Origin: Anaerolineales bacterium UBA832
GTDB taxonomy: Bacteria; Chloroflexota; Anaerolineae; Anaerolineales; UBA11657
Length of the DNA: 18,366 nucleotides
Assembly (NCBI GenBank): GCA_002296125.1
Contig: DBHI01000029.1
Location: 8,299-26,664 of the forward strand
Direction of reading: 5' to 3'
The position numbers and the translations under genes were made by a program. Shown one piece after another: positions 8,502-15,582 of this stretch (positions within the stretch are counted from its first letter, which is position 1; each line of letters opens with the position of its first letter). Under the pieces are notes generated by a model, which worked only from the letters and a program-made list of their open reading frames with translations, had not been told where the DNA came from and searched no databases.

Positions 8502-10085
8502 CTATTCTTCTATGGGTATGGCAATATGAAACGTGGATCCAAGACCAGGATCTGAATCAACCCATATTCTACCATGGTGTGCTTCTATTATGGCTCTTGT
8601 TAGGTAGAGTCCAAGTCCGGCTCCTTGTGTATGAGAGGTTTCAGTATCTGCTACTCTATGAAATCTATCGAATATTTTGTTTAGATCACCTGCTTCGACT
8701 CCTATCCCGGAATCCTTTACACTTATAATAATCTCACGATTAGTGTATTTTCCTGAGACTGTGATTGGTCCTCCATTGGGAGAATACTTGATTGCATTTG
8801 ATATTAAATTACTGAGTGCCTGTAGTATTCTTTCTTCATCTGCTATAGGTTTAGGAAAGTTGTCTGCAAAGGAAACATTAAATGTATGTTTTTCTGTTTG
8901 AGTCTTAAACTTTTTTGTGAGTTTGTTAGTTAGTGTTACTATATCAATTGTAGAATGATTTAATTGTAATCCTCCTGCTTGTAGTTGAGACGCTTCTAGG
9001 AGGTTGTCGATAAGATTTGCTAATCTATCAGCTTCTTCTTCTATTACTGTAATACTTTCGTTAATTGTGTTTTTTGTCCAGCTTGCATCTTCTCGTAACA
9101 GGGTTCCTGCATATCCCTTAATAAGTGATACTGGTGTTCTTAGTTCGTGACTAATAACGGATATAAAGGTGCTTTTTAACTGTTCTGCTTCTCTGAATTT
9201 AGTTATGTCTCTTACGTTTGCAATTATATTAGCTAAACGTCTGTTTTTGTCAAATATAGGTGCATAAGTTATTCCAACTGCTCTACCATCACCTGTAGGT
9301 TGTTGTAAATTACCTTCAACATATAGGGGTGATCCATTTGCAAATGGCCAACCTCTAGCTTCTGCATCAGAAAGCGTTCTGTCTGGTATATTAGACCATC
9401 TAATGATTTCGTCATGTGTGTTTCCAAGTGCTGTCGCAGGAGTGACTCCAGATAATTTAGCTAGAGCTCTATTCCATCTAAGTATTAGATGTCCTGAATC
9501 TAATATCATGATACCATCTGCAGATCCTTCTAGTAGAACATCTAGTTGTCGTTTCTCTTGTGTGACTTGTTCGTAAAGTCTGGCATTTGTAACAGCAACA
9601 GCAGCATGATCTGCAAACGCTTGAAGTATTTTACGTTCGTTATATGTTGATGGTGATGCTGATGCTCTTAGTACCAATAACAGTCCTACAAGGTTTCCTT
9701 GTGCTTCTAATGGTAATCCAATTGTGCCATCAAGATTGAATGGGCCACTTCGAGCAAGCATGTGTAATCGTTGTTCTAATTCTGAAATGATATATGTAGC
9801 TGGATCAATTAATACAGTACTAGATGTATTTTGTAGTATGTTTTCAAAGTGTCTGAGAAATTCTGGAGAAACTCCATGTTGTGCTCTAATAGAAAAGGTT
9901 GCTACACTGTTTGGATGATTGTTTGGTTGATCGCGAAGAGCAATTAATCCTGCGCGTCCACCAAGCATTTCAGTTGATGCCTTTAGAATTCTAGTTAGTA
10001 CTGATTCTAAGTCTAGTTGTTGAGTTAATGCCCGTACTATTTGTAGTAGATGATCTCTTTGTCGGATTCTATAGTCAGTTAGCAT
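8502..10085 (-). CDS. GAF-PAS sensor histidine kinase, soluble
   Basis: This is a 527-residue sensor kinase if begun at the ATG at 10085. Order: a short helical N-terminus, a GAF domain (about 25-170), a PAS domain (about 180-297, ending in the VRDIT typical of PAS ends), a HisKA domain with H-box ISHELRTP and phospho-acceptor His313, then HATPase_c with N-box NLISNAIKYSP (426-436), G1 DSGIG (458-462), F box FDRFHR and G2 GAGLGLYLTR. All catalytic boxes look intact. No membrane segment or signal peptide is present, so it senses a cytoplasmic signal. The frame is open to an ATG at 10175, which would add 30 residues and overlap the upstream small gene by 40 bases. I prefer 10085 because the typical RIRQRDHLLQIVRALTQQLDLESVL start follows at once. 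No response regulator is encoded in the window. Confidence 0.93.
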   Translation of the reverse strand: MLTDYRIRQRDHLLQIVRALTQQLDLESVLTRILKASTEMLGGRAGLIALRDQPNNHPNSVATFSIRAQHGVSPEFLRHFENILQNTSSTVLIDPATYIISELEQRLHMLARSGPFNLDGTIGLPLEAQGNLVGLLLVLRASASPSTYNERKILQAFADHAAVAVTNARLYEQVTQEKRQLDVLLEGSADGIMILDSGHLILRWNRALAKLSGVTPATALGNTHDEIIRWSNIPDRTLSDAEARGWPFANGSPLYVEGNLQQPTGDGRAVGITYAPIFDKNRRLANIIANVRDITKFREAEQLKSTFISVISHELRTPVSLIKGYAGTLLREDASWTKNTINESITVIEEEADRLANLIDNLLEASQLQAGGLQLNHSTIDIVTLTNKLTKKFKTQTEKHTFNVSFADNFPKPIADEERILQALSNLISNAIKYSPNGGPITVSGKYTNREIIISVKDSGIGVEAGDLNKIFDRFHRVADTETSHTQGAGLGLYLTRAIIEAHHGRIWVDSDPGLGSTFHIAIPIEE

Positions 10086-10135
10086 TGTTTTTTTATGAAA
10101 TGTAGTATTTTTATAATATAAGCTACTTAAATGCT

Positions 10136-10411
10136 TTAAGGATATATTTCCTGTAATACTGGTATATAGTGACAACTACATCCTTCTGGACGAGAGCAAG
10201 CTTCTATTGGTATGTTAGGTGTTTCTTCTTTTGCGTATGCGCCTTGCATCTTTAAACAAGTAGGGCATTCGTCTGGGCTTACCGCGATAATTATTTTGGC
10301 AACCCGTTTATTATTTTGTAAGCGCAACAAAGTATTTTGAAGATGTGATTTTCGCTGTTCGATCTTATTAGAATGAAATTGTTGCTTGTTAGATTCTTTT
10401 TGATTGTTCAA
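10136..10411 (-). CDS. Small Cys-rich protein with putative metal-binding knuckle
   Basis: This 91-residue protein has unknown function. The first third is polar and basic. Residues 24-44 look like a helix followed by a short beta-strand. After this come five cysteines: CPTC (49-52), Cys72, and CSC (78-80), in the arrangement CxxC-x19-C-x5-CxC. The core reads CPTCLKMQG, and the protein ends in a conserved-looking HYIPVLQEIYP. The pattern recalls the Cys/His cluster at the end of phage head-morphogenesis proteins (CP-x-C, LDG, C-x-C), but no phage genes are near. Zinc binding is plausible. It is the first gene after a strong candidate promoter and lies 50 bases upstream of the histidine kinase start, so it may be functionally tied to that kinase. 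Confidence 0.75.
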   Translation of the reverse strand: MNNQKESNKQQFHSNKIEQRKSHLQNTLLRLQNNKRVAKIIIAVSPDECPTCLKMQGAYAKEETPNIPIEACSRPEGCSCHYIPVLQEIYP

Positions 10412-10479
10412 TGTATGTTGCTCTATATTAAATTTTGAGTTTTTTGTTGTTAATATATAAGTGTATATGATTCTAATGT

Positions 10480-10508
10480 ATTGTACGACAGCAATAATTG
10501 GTAGTCAA
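10480..10508 (-). promoter_or_regulatory. Near-consensus sigma-70-type promoter
   Basis: Read on the minus strand, TTGACT (10508-10503) is separated by exactly 17 bases from TACAAT (10485-10480). This matches TTGACA-N17-TATAAT at 10 of 12 positions. It lies in the 125-base gap after the Usp gene and points at the small Cys-rich gene. The leader would be about 60 bases. It suggests that the Cys-rich, histidine kinase and CpXC genes form their own transcription unit, separate from the membrane protein/TauE/Usp genes. Confidence 0.6.
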
Positions 10509-10536
10509 ACCTGAGTTGTAGGGATACAGTCTGTGT

Positions 10537-11358
10537 TTAGTTGTCAATGAAATTTTTTACTATTAGGGTGGATATTGGAGAATGATTTGCAAGCTTAATA
10601 GATACATCATCAAGTAGAAATTTATTGATTGTGTTGGATTGCGATGCTCCTATAACTAGTAGATCATAGTTGTTTTGTTCTATATCGCGCAGGATTTCTT
10701 CAGTAGGAGTTCCGTGCCTTAGTTCGATTTCCCCTTTGATTTGTGCTTCATCTAGTAAGTTTGCACAATTTCGCAAATGCATAGCTGTTGGAGTATCAGT
10801 CTTAAGTAAGTCTGCAAGAGTTTCTCCAATTTGTGTTAATCCAGTATACATACTAGGTATTGGGTTTCCTACATGCAGTAGCGTTAATGTTGCCTGTGAA
10901 TGTTGACACATGTGAATCGATGCGTTTATTGCTTCTAGGTTGCATTGTGGTCCAGAGGTACACACTAGAATGTTTCTGATTGAATGGTTGTTGCCTTTTG
11001 CGATTAGGACTGAGATTGGTGAGTTTTTTACAATTCTATTAGTTGTATCACCTAGTAATACTTCACTAGGGTGTGTTACATGGGAACGTTCGCCAATTGT
11101 TAGCAGTTGATAGCGATTAGACTTTAATTCTTTGAGTATTTCTATTTCAGGATTCCCATTAGCTATTTTAATAGTTGGAGATTGATATAGGGAATTTGCA
11201 GTCTTATTTAATTCAGTATAAACATCATTGTTATCATCACTATTCTTACATACAGTGAATAGAGTTATTTCAGCCTTTAATATACTAGAAATAGTATTAC
11301 CAAGATTTATTGTTGATTGAGAGTGTGGGGATTGTGTAATGCTAAGTAAATTGTGCAT
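10537..11358 (-). CDS. Tandem universal stress (UspA-like) protein
   Basis: This 273-residue protein contains two consecutive Usp folds (about 1-122 and 126-269). Each ends with the typical buried strand and helix: YQLLTIGE...NSPISVLIA in the first and YDLLVIGAS...NHSPISTLIV in the second. Many Usp proteins bind ATP through G-x2-G-x9-G-[ST]. Domain 1 keeps only part of it (Gly89, then GDTT at 103-106). Domain 2 has Gly237 but DD (250-251) where GS/GT is expected, so it may be non-nucleotide-binding. A HGTPTEEI stretch (215-222) is the usual position of the conserved G-x-P/A-x-E motif of the second domain. It is 12 bases downstream of the TauE-like gene and probably in its operon. Usp proteins are often encoded with membrane transporters. 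Confidence 0.88.
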   Translation of the reverse strand: MHNLLSITQSPHSQSTINLGNTISSILKAEITLFTVCKNSDDNNDVYTELNKTANSLYQSPTIKIANGNPEIEILKELKSNRYQLLTIGERSHVTHPSEVLLGDTTNRIVKNSPISVLIAKGNNHSIRNILVCTSGPQCNLEAINASIHMCQHSQATLTLLHVGNPIPSMYTGLTQIGETLADLLKTDTPTAMHLRNCANLLDEAQIKGEIELRHGTPTEEILRDIEQNNYDLLVIGASQSNTINKFLLDDVSIKLANHSPISTLIVKNFIDN

Positions 11359-11370
11359 GGTAATAATTTG

Positions 11371-12282
11371 TCAATGTATACTATTAGCTGCGCCACTTAG
11401 TAGTCTGGCAATCACTAATATGGCTCCTATGAAGGGCATTCCTGAAAATAGTAGTCGAATTCTGGGACCATTAAAATGATGAGTTGCTACTGCACCTATT
11501 TGGGCACCAATAGCAGCTCCAGTGTGCATAAATAATGCAATCATTATATCTACATTACCCTTAATTGCATGAGTAATAGTTCCAAATCCTGCTGAAAAAA
11601 CTATTTCAAATAGATCGGTTCCTATTGCTACATGAGTGGGTACACCTAATACATATACCATTAGCGGCATTCTTAGAAATCCTCCACCAACTCCTAAGAA
11701 TCCTGCTAGAATGCCAGTAATTAATCCTGAAAATAATATGACCCATAATGATATTGATTCTATACCTGAAGCAGGCAATGATATCATTGGCTTTAGTTTT
11801 ATAAGTTGTACTCGTTTTGTTAATCCTGTAAAACCTATTGCTTCTTTAGCATCTATTTTTTGTGTATGTATCATTTTTATGGCACGAATACTTTCAATTG
11901 CAGTAAATGTACCTATTACTAATAATATTGCTACGTAAGACCAACCTATTATTTGATTAGCCATACCCATATTTTTAATGAGTTCAACTAATTGAGCGCC
12001 GATTTCTACACCAATAATTGTTCCCACAATCATTAGAGTTCCTAGCTTAATATCTACATTACCCAAAATTCTGTGTCGGCGTGCAGCTACTAAGGATTTT
12101 CCTGTCATATGTGCTAAATCAGTACCAACTACGAAGTTCATAGGTACTCCGGAAAGGAACATAAGTGGACCGGCTATAAATCCACCACCAACCCCAAAAA
12201 ATCCGCCTAACATTCCTACCAGGAAACCGATTCCTGCTAAGTAAACTGGATTAATTATTACGCCTGATACTGGAAATTCCAT
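11371..12282 (-). CDS. TauE/SafE-family anion exporter
   Basis: This 303-residue polytopic membrane protein is of the TauE/SafE family (formerly DUF81), whose studied members export sulfite, sulfoacetate or related organic anions. The internal duplication is clear: GGFFGVGGGFIAGPLMFLSGVP (26-47) near the N-terminus and AGFLGVGGGFLRMPLMVYVLGVP (193-215) in the second half, each followed by a GTDL motif (53-56 and 221-224). A hydrophilic loop of about 40 residues (134-172) separates the halves. I count roughly 8 membrane segments. It starts 3 bases after the stop of a small membrane-protein gene and is followed 12 bases later by the Usp gene, so the three are very probably co-transcribed. The transported substrate cannot be told from sequence, and sulfite is only the family default. 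Confidence 0.92.
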   Translation of the reverse strand: MEFPVSGVIINPVYLAGIGFLVGMLGGFFGVGGGFIAGPLMFLSGVPMNFVVGTDLAHMTGKSLVAARRHRILGNVDIKLGTLMIVGTIIGVEIGAQLVELIKNMGMANQIIGWSYVAILLVIGTFTAIESIRAIKMIHTQKIDAKEAIGFTGLTKRVQLIKLKPMISLPASGIESISLWVILFSGLITGILAGFLGVGGGFLRMPLMVYVLGVPTHVAIGTDLFEIVFSAGFGTITHAIKGNVDIMIALFMHTGAAIGAQIGAVATHHFNGPRIRLLFSGMPFIGAILVIARLLSGAANSIH

Positions 12283-12285
12283 AAG

Positions 12286-12522
12286 TTACTCTGAGTTATG
12301 TAAATCAAATCTTTCTAGAATAAACGAAGTTATCCTTTCCAAAACTGAACATTGTGCAATTATTAGTACTAATCCAACAAATGCGTAAGCATATATGTTT
12401 GTATTAAATAGTTGATTTAGTGGTTGAGAAACCCATCTTAGTGCTGCTAATGCATATATTGTTACTAGTACACCATAAATAGTAAATTCTATTATAAGTG
12501 TTTTTAAGTTTGAGTTAGGCAT
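12286..12522 (-). CDS. Small two-helix membrane protein
   Basis: This 78-residue protein is of unrecognised family. Two hydrophobic stretches (about 9-29 and 42-60) are joined by a polar loop (WVSQPLNQLFNTN). A charged amphipathic C-terminus of about 18 residues (ERITSFILERFDLHNSE) should lie in the cytoplasm. It is the first gene of the TauE/Usp run and its stop is 3 bases from the TauE start, so translational coupling is likely. By position it could be an accessory subunit or stabiliser of the exporter. That is inference only. Confidence 0.75.
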   Translation of the reverse strand: MPNSNLKTLIIEFTIYGVLVTIYALAALRWVSQPLNQLFNTNIYAYAFVGLVLIIAQCSVLERITSFILERFDLHNSE

Positions 12523-12578
12523 TCGTTGTGAGTTATTAACTTGATATTTTAATTATGATTTCATCTAATACGTGCTAT

Positions 12579-12584
12579 ATTATA
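12579..12584 (-). promoter_or_regulatory. Candidate -10 element for the membrane protein/TauE/Usp unit
   Basis: TATAAT reads on the minus strand at 12584-12579, about 57 bases before the ATG of the small membrane protein. The overlapping TATATT/TATTAT on the plus strand could equally serve the divergent dehydrogenase gene. No good -35 was found for either direction. Confidence 0.3.
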
Positions 12585-12650
12585 TAGGATTTTGTTAGAG
12601 ATATGTGATATTAGAATTATTATTTTTTTTTGAATAAAGTGGGTAGGTAT

Positions 12651-12654
12651 GGAG
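12651..12654 (+). promoter_or_regulatory. Shine-Dalgarno sequence that fixes the serA-like start
   Basis: GGAG lies 8 bases before ATG 12663. The open frame extends upstream to a TTG at 12630, but those extra 11 residues (MNKVGRYGECY) are not family-like and contain this ribosome-binding site, so 12663 is the better start. Confidence 0.7.
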
Positions 12655-12662
12655 AATGTTAT

Positions 12663-13610
12663 ATGGCAGAAGATAACAAAAAGGTTTTAGTAGCTGATGA
12701 AATTGCTTATGAAGGTATAAAAAGGTTGGAGGAACATTGTCATGTAGATGTTCAAACTAGCATAGTCGCTAGTGAATTACTAAAAATTATTAATGATTAC
12801 TCTGGTTTAATAGTTAGGAGTAGAACTGTAGTTACGGAAGATGTACTTAAGGCAGGTACTGATTTAGAAGTTATTGGTAGATGTGGTGTAGGTGTAGACA
12901 ACATTGATCTTGTATCCTGTAAGAAGAGAGGTGTGAAAGTTGTTAATTGTCCTACTTCTTTAAAAATTGCTGTAGCTGAACTTACATTTGGTTTATTGTT
13001 AGGTCTAGCAAGGAAGGTAACTTTTTGTGACAGAGAAATGAAGTCTGGAAATTGGCCAAAGAAACAATATGTAGGTAATGAGTTGAATGGAAAGATATTG
13101 GGTCTTATAGCATTAGGGCGGATTGGTGCTGAAGTTGCTAGGATAGCTAACGCATTTGGTATGTCTGTAATAGCATATGATCCCTATGTTGACAATCATA
13201 AAATTAATAATAACAACATAATGATGGTTGATCTTGATGTAGTTTTTTCAGATTCTGATTATTTGTCTGTGCATGCACCATTGAATGAAGAAACTAAACA
13301 CTTAATATCTCACGAGTCTTTTGACAAAATGAAAGATGGCGTAAAAATTGTTTGCGCTGCTCGAGGAGGAATAATTAATGAGGATGCTCTCTTGAATGCT
13401 CTTGAATTAGGAAAAGTTTCTGGTGCAGCTTTGGATGTTTTTGAAATTGAGCCTCCAGTAAATGATAAGTTGATAAATAATGCTAACGTTATTGCTACAC
13501 CTCATATAGGGGCGCAGACTAAGGATGCTCAGATAAGAGCTGGTGTAGATATTGCAGAGGAGGTAGTAGCCGTATTGACGGATAAAAAAATACGGTGGAG
13601 GGTTGTGTAA
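12663..13610 (+). CDS. serA: Short D-3-phosphoglycerate dehydrogenase-like D-2-hydroxyacid dehydrogenase
   Basis: This is an NAD-dependent D-2-hydroxyacid dehydrogenase of 315 residues. The closest fit is 3-phosphoglycerate dehydrogenase, the first step of serine synthesis (3-phosphoglycerate to 3-phosphohydroxypyruvate). The substrate-domain motif GRCGVGVDNIDL (72-83) and the catalytic set Arg234 (AARGGI), Glu263 (FEIEP) and His281 (TPHIG) are present. Arg-Glu spacing is 29 residues, as in E. coli SerA. The Rossmann motif reads ALGRIG (150-155), so the first Gly of GxGxxG is Ala, with Asp173 as ribose ligand. The protein stops where the C-terminal regulatory domains begin in the long (~525-residue) bacterial SerA, so there is no ACT domain and serine feedback control is not expected. 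Another 2-hydroxyacid substrate remains possible. It is a single gene flanked by oppositely oriented neighbours. Confidence 0.85.
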   Translation: MAEDNKKVLVADEIAYEGIKRLEEHCHVDVQTSIVASELLKIINDYSGLIVRSRTVVTEDVLKAGTDLEVIGRCGVGVDNIDLVSCKKRGVKVVNCPTSLKIAVAELTFGLLLGLARKVTFCDREMKSGNWPKKQYVGNELNGKILGLIALGRIGAEVARIANAFGMSVIAYDPYVDNHKINNNNIMMVDLDVVFSDSDYLSVHAPLNEETKHLISHESFDKMKDGVKIVCAARGGIINEDALLNALELGKVSGAALDVFEIEPPVNDKLINNANVIATPHIGAQTKDAQIRAGVDIAEEVVAVLTDKKIRWRVV

Positions 13611-13654
13611 TTATTCAGTGTGTTTTCTTTTTTTAATTAAAAGTTGATAAATTA

Positions 13655-14575
13655 TTATTTTGGTGCTGAACCTACAATTCTTTTGTGAGAAGGCTTAAGT
13701 TGGTTTGTGACTCTTTTGTAATAACATAGTAAGTTTATGGAAAGGTAAATAATTTGGTTGATAATATGAGGGTAATTATCTGAAAAGTGTTTTTTGTGAA
13801 ATAGTTTCATTGCATTATAAAAAGATTTAATCATTAGGTCAGGTTCTTTGCGAGTTGATGTACCTTTTAGATGTTTTATTGTTACTAGTGGATAATATAC
13901 TATTCTGTATCCAGATTGTTTTATTCTAACATTTAGATCTATATCTTCACCATACATAAAGAACATTTCGTCTAATAAACCAGATTTTTCTAGTGCTTCT
14001 CCTCTGATCAATTGACAAGCACCAACAGTTGAATCAACATCTGCAATTGAGTCTTCATCTATGTAACTCATATTGTAACGACCTAGTGTAGGATGCTTAG
14101 GAAATAATTTTGCTAAACCTGACATATGATAAAATGATGTTGCAGGTGTTGGTAGTCCTCGTTTGCAGGCTTTATCTAGTTTGCCGTTAGCAAGCACTAA
14201 TTTTGGTCCTAATACTCCAATTTCAGGATTATTATTCATATAATGTAACAATTGATTTAATGATGTAGGTGGTAGGATTGTGTCAGGGTTAAGGAGTAAA
14301 GCATATCGAAAAATCGGTGATTTGGGGAATCCGGCTTCTTTCAAACCAATATTGTTTCCTTTGGAATACCCACCATTATCTTTGTTTGTAATTAGTGTGC
14401 ACCATTTGTGTTCTGAGGTTAAGTGTGAAATGGTATCATCAGTACTAGCATTATCTATAATGAATACAGTAGAGGAAATGTTTTGGGTTGCTTTCTCTAA
14501 ACTTTTCAGACAGTTTGAAAGATGGTCCCATGAATTGTGGGTAACTATTATTATGGCTATGTCTTGTTTGTTCAT
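13655..14575 (-). CDS. GT2 family glycosyltransferase (rhamnosyltransferase-like)
   Basis: This 306-residue GT-A fold transferase resembles WbbL/RfbF-type rhamnosyltransferases, which use nucleotide sugars to build surface polysaccharide. It shows the N-terminal IAIIIVTHNSWDHLSNCLKSL, DNASTDD (41-47), NGGYSKGNN (67-75), the metal-binding LLNPDT (94-99, the DxD-equivalent), a DSTVGACQLIRGEAL acceptor-loop segment and GEDIDLNVR (209-217), which contains the probable catalytic base. A hydrophobic stretch near 270-285 (IINQIIYLSINLLCYY) may attach it to the membrane. Its ATG overlaps the stop of the upstream glycosyltransferase by four bases (ATGA, 14572-14575), so the pair is translationally coupled. 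The sugar and acceptor are not deducible. Confidence 0.92.
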   Translation of the reverse strand: MNKQDIAIIIVTHNSWDHLSNCLKSLEKATQNISSTVFIIDNASTDDTISHLTSEHKWCTLITNKDNGGYSKGNNIGLKEAGFPKSPIFRYALLLNPDTILPPTSLNQLLHYMNNNPEIGVLGPKLVLANGKLDKACKRGLPTPATSFYHMSGLAKLFPKHPTLGRYNMSYIDEDSIADVDSTVGACQLIRGEALEKSGLLDEMFFMYGEDIDLNVRIKQSGYRIVYYPLVTIKHLKGTSTRKEPDLMIKSFYNAMKLFHKKHFSDNYPHIINQIIYLSINLLCYYKRVTNQLKPSHKRIVGSAPK

Positions 14576-15495
14576 GCAATGATTATTTGTACATATGAAA
14601 TTATCAATTTTTTATAGATAGTAAATGTAATTTTACCTTTAATTAATGAATATGATGATCTCATTAGCCAATAGTTAACGCCTAGAATAGTGATTGCTTT
14701 TAGTAGTATATATGTAAAGCTCCCATAGTGTTTTTTGTAGAATTTTGCTTGGCTTTGTGCATATGTTATTGAATTAGTGATTGGAGATGCTTTAGTACTA
14801 TGGGCTCCTATATGAGTCAAGATTGCGGATGGTATATATCTGAGGGTCCAATTGTTTTTGTGTGCTTTGTAGCACCAGTCTGTTTCTTCAAAATATAATT
14901 TGTAATTGACATCCATTCCGCCGACGTCTTCCCAGAATGATTTTTGTACAAACATTGCTGCACCTAGAATGTGTTCCACATCTCGCTCTTTGTCATAATC
15001 AAGTAGGGAATATCTACCATTTTGGGTTGAGTTGATATGCGTAAGTTTTTCAAAAAAACCATAAAATGCTTGAGTAATATTAGGGAACTTAAAGGTGGAG
15101 TGTTGTGTTGAACCATCAGTATTAAGTAGTTTTGGTGCAATTATCCCTGTGAGTGGGTTTTTGGTTGCATATTTAACTAAAGACTGTAGACAGTGGATGT
15201 GCATTATTGTGTCTGGGTTGATTAAAAAGAAATATTTACCCTTTGCTTTATTCATCCCTAAATTATTGCCACCAGCAAATCCTATATTTCCGTGTCCAGA
15301 AAATAATCTCACTATGGATCCGTAGGTTTTGTCAATCAATTGATTTGTATCATCTGTTGATCCATTGTCAACTACTAGTATTTCATATTTGATGTCTCCG
15401 CTATTCTTAATAATTGAATCAATACATTGGACAATTACTTTTGCCGAATTATATGTGACTATAATAATAGAGATAAGAGGGTTGTTTTCTGTCAT
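14572..15495 (-). CDS. GT2 family glycosyltransferase
   Basis: This is a second GT-A transferase, 307 residues, clearly related to its neighbour. It has ISIIIVTYNSAKVIVQCIDS at the N-terminus, VDNGSTDDT (42-50), GNIGFAGGNN (69-78), LINPDT (91-96), a DVEHILGAAMFVQKSFWEDVGGMD segment (172-195, in part) and FEETDWCYK (202-210), the usual E-D/E-D-W base motif. The C-terminal 60 residues contain one or two hydrophobic stretches (YILLKAITILGVNYWLM; the last 20 residues), suggesting membrane association. It is the first gene of a two-gene unit and is divergent from the copper ATPase across 87 bases. A GAGG lies 12 bases before the ATG, too far for a strong ribosome-binding site. It is probably involved in cell-surface glycan or glycolipid synthesis. 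Confidence 0.92.
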   Translation of the reverse strand: MTENNPLISIIIVTYNSAKVIVQCIDSIIKNSGDIKYEILVVDNGSTDDTNQLIDKTYGSIVRLFSGHGNIGFAGGNNLGMNKAKGKYFFLINPDTIMHIHCLQSLVKYATKNPLTGIIAPKLLNTDGSTQHSTFKFPNITQAFYGFFEKLTHINSTQNGRYSLLDYDKERDVEHILGAAMFVQKSFWEDVGGMDVNYKLYFEETDWCYKAHKNNWTLRYIPSAILTHIGAHSTKASPITNSITYAQSQAKFYKKHYGSFTYILLKAITILGVNYWLMRSSYSLIKGKITFTIYKKLIISYVQIIIA

Positions 15496-15538
15496 ATGTC
15501 TTATTTTACCTCGTAATATATTTTATGATGTGAAAGTG

Positions 15539-15544
15539 TATAAT
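15539..15544 (+). promoter_or_regulatory. Candidate -10 element of the copper ATPase gene
   Basis: TATAAT in the context GTGTATAATCTAG lies 38 bases before the copA ATG, giving a leader of about 30 bases. The -35 position is poor (AATATA), which is what would be expected if an activator of the CueR type were needed, but I found no convincing copper-regulator operator in the 87-base gap. Confidence 0.35.
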
Positions 15545-15582
15545 CTAGTTAAGAATATTCTACAAGGTTAGTTGAATAACAA

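Noticed and set aside
10086..10175. N-terminal extension of the histidine kinase to ATG 10175
   Set aside because: The extra 30 residues are not domain-like and overlap the Cys-rich gene by 40 bases. The start at 10085 gives the usual GAF-kinase N-terminus.
10136..10411. Phage head-morphogenesis remnant
   Set aside because: Only the Cys pattern is similar. There is no other phage gene, and the small protein is intact with its own promoter in a conserved-looking operon position.
12630..12662. TTG start extending the serA-like gene by 11 codons
   Set aside because: A GGAG at 8-base spacing before ATG 12663 and the family-like N-terminus after it favour the shorter start.
13628..13642. T-run followed by a 12-base palindrome TTTTAATTAAAA between the convergent serA-like and glycosyltransferase genes, considered as a bidirectional terminator
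   Set aside because: The stem is made only of A-T pairs and has no loop. In such AT-rich DNA it is weak evidence for termination, although its position would suit one.
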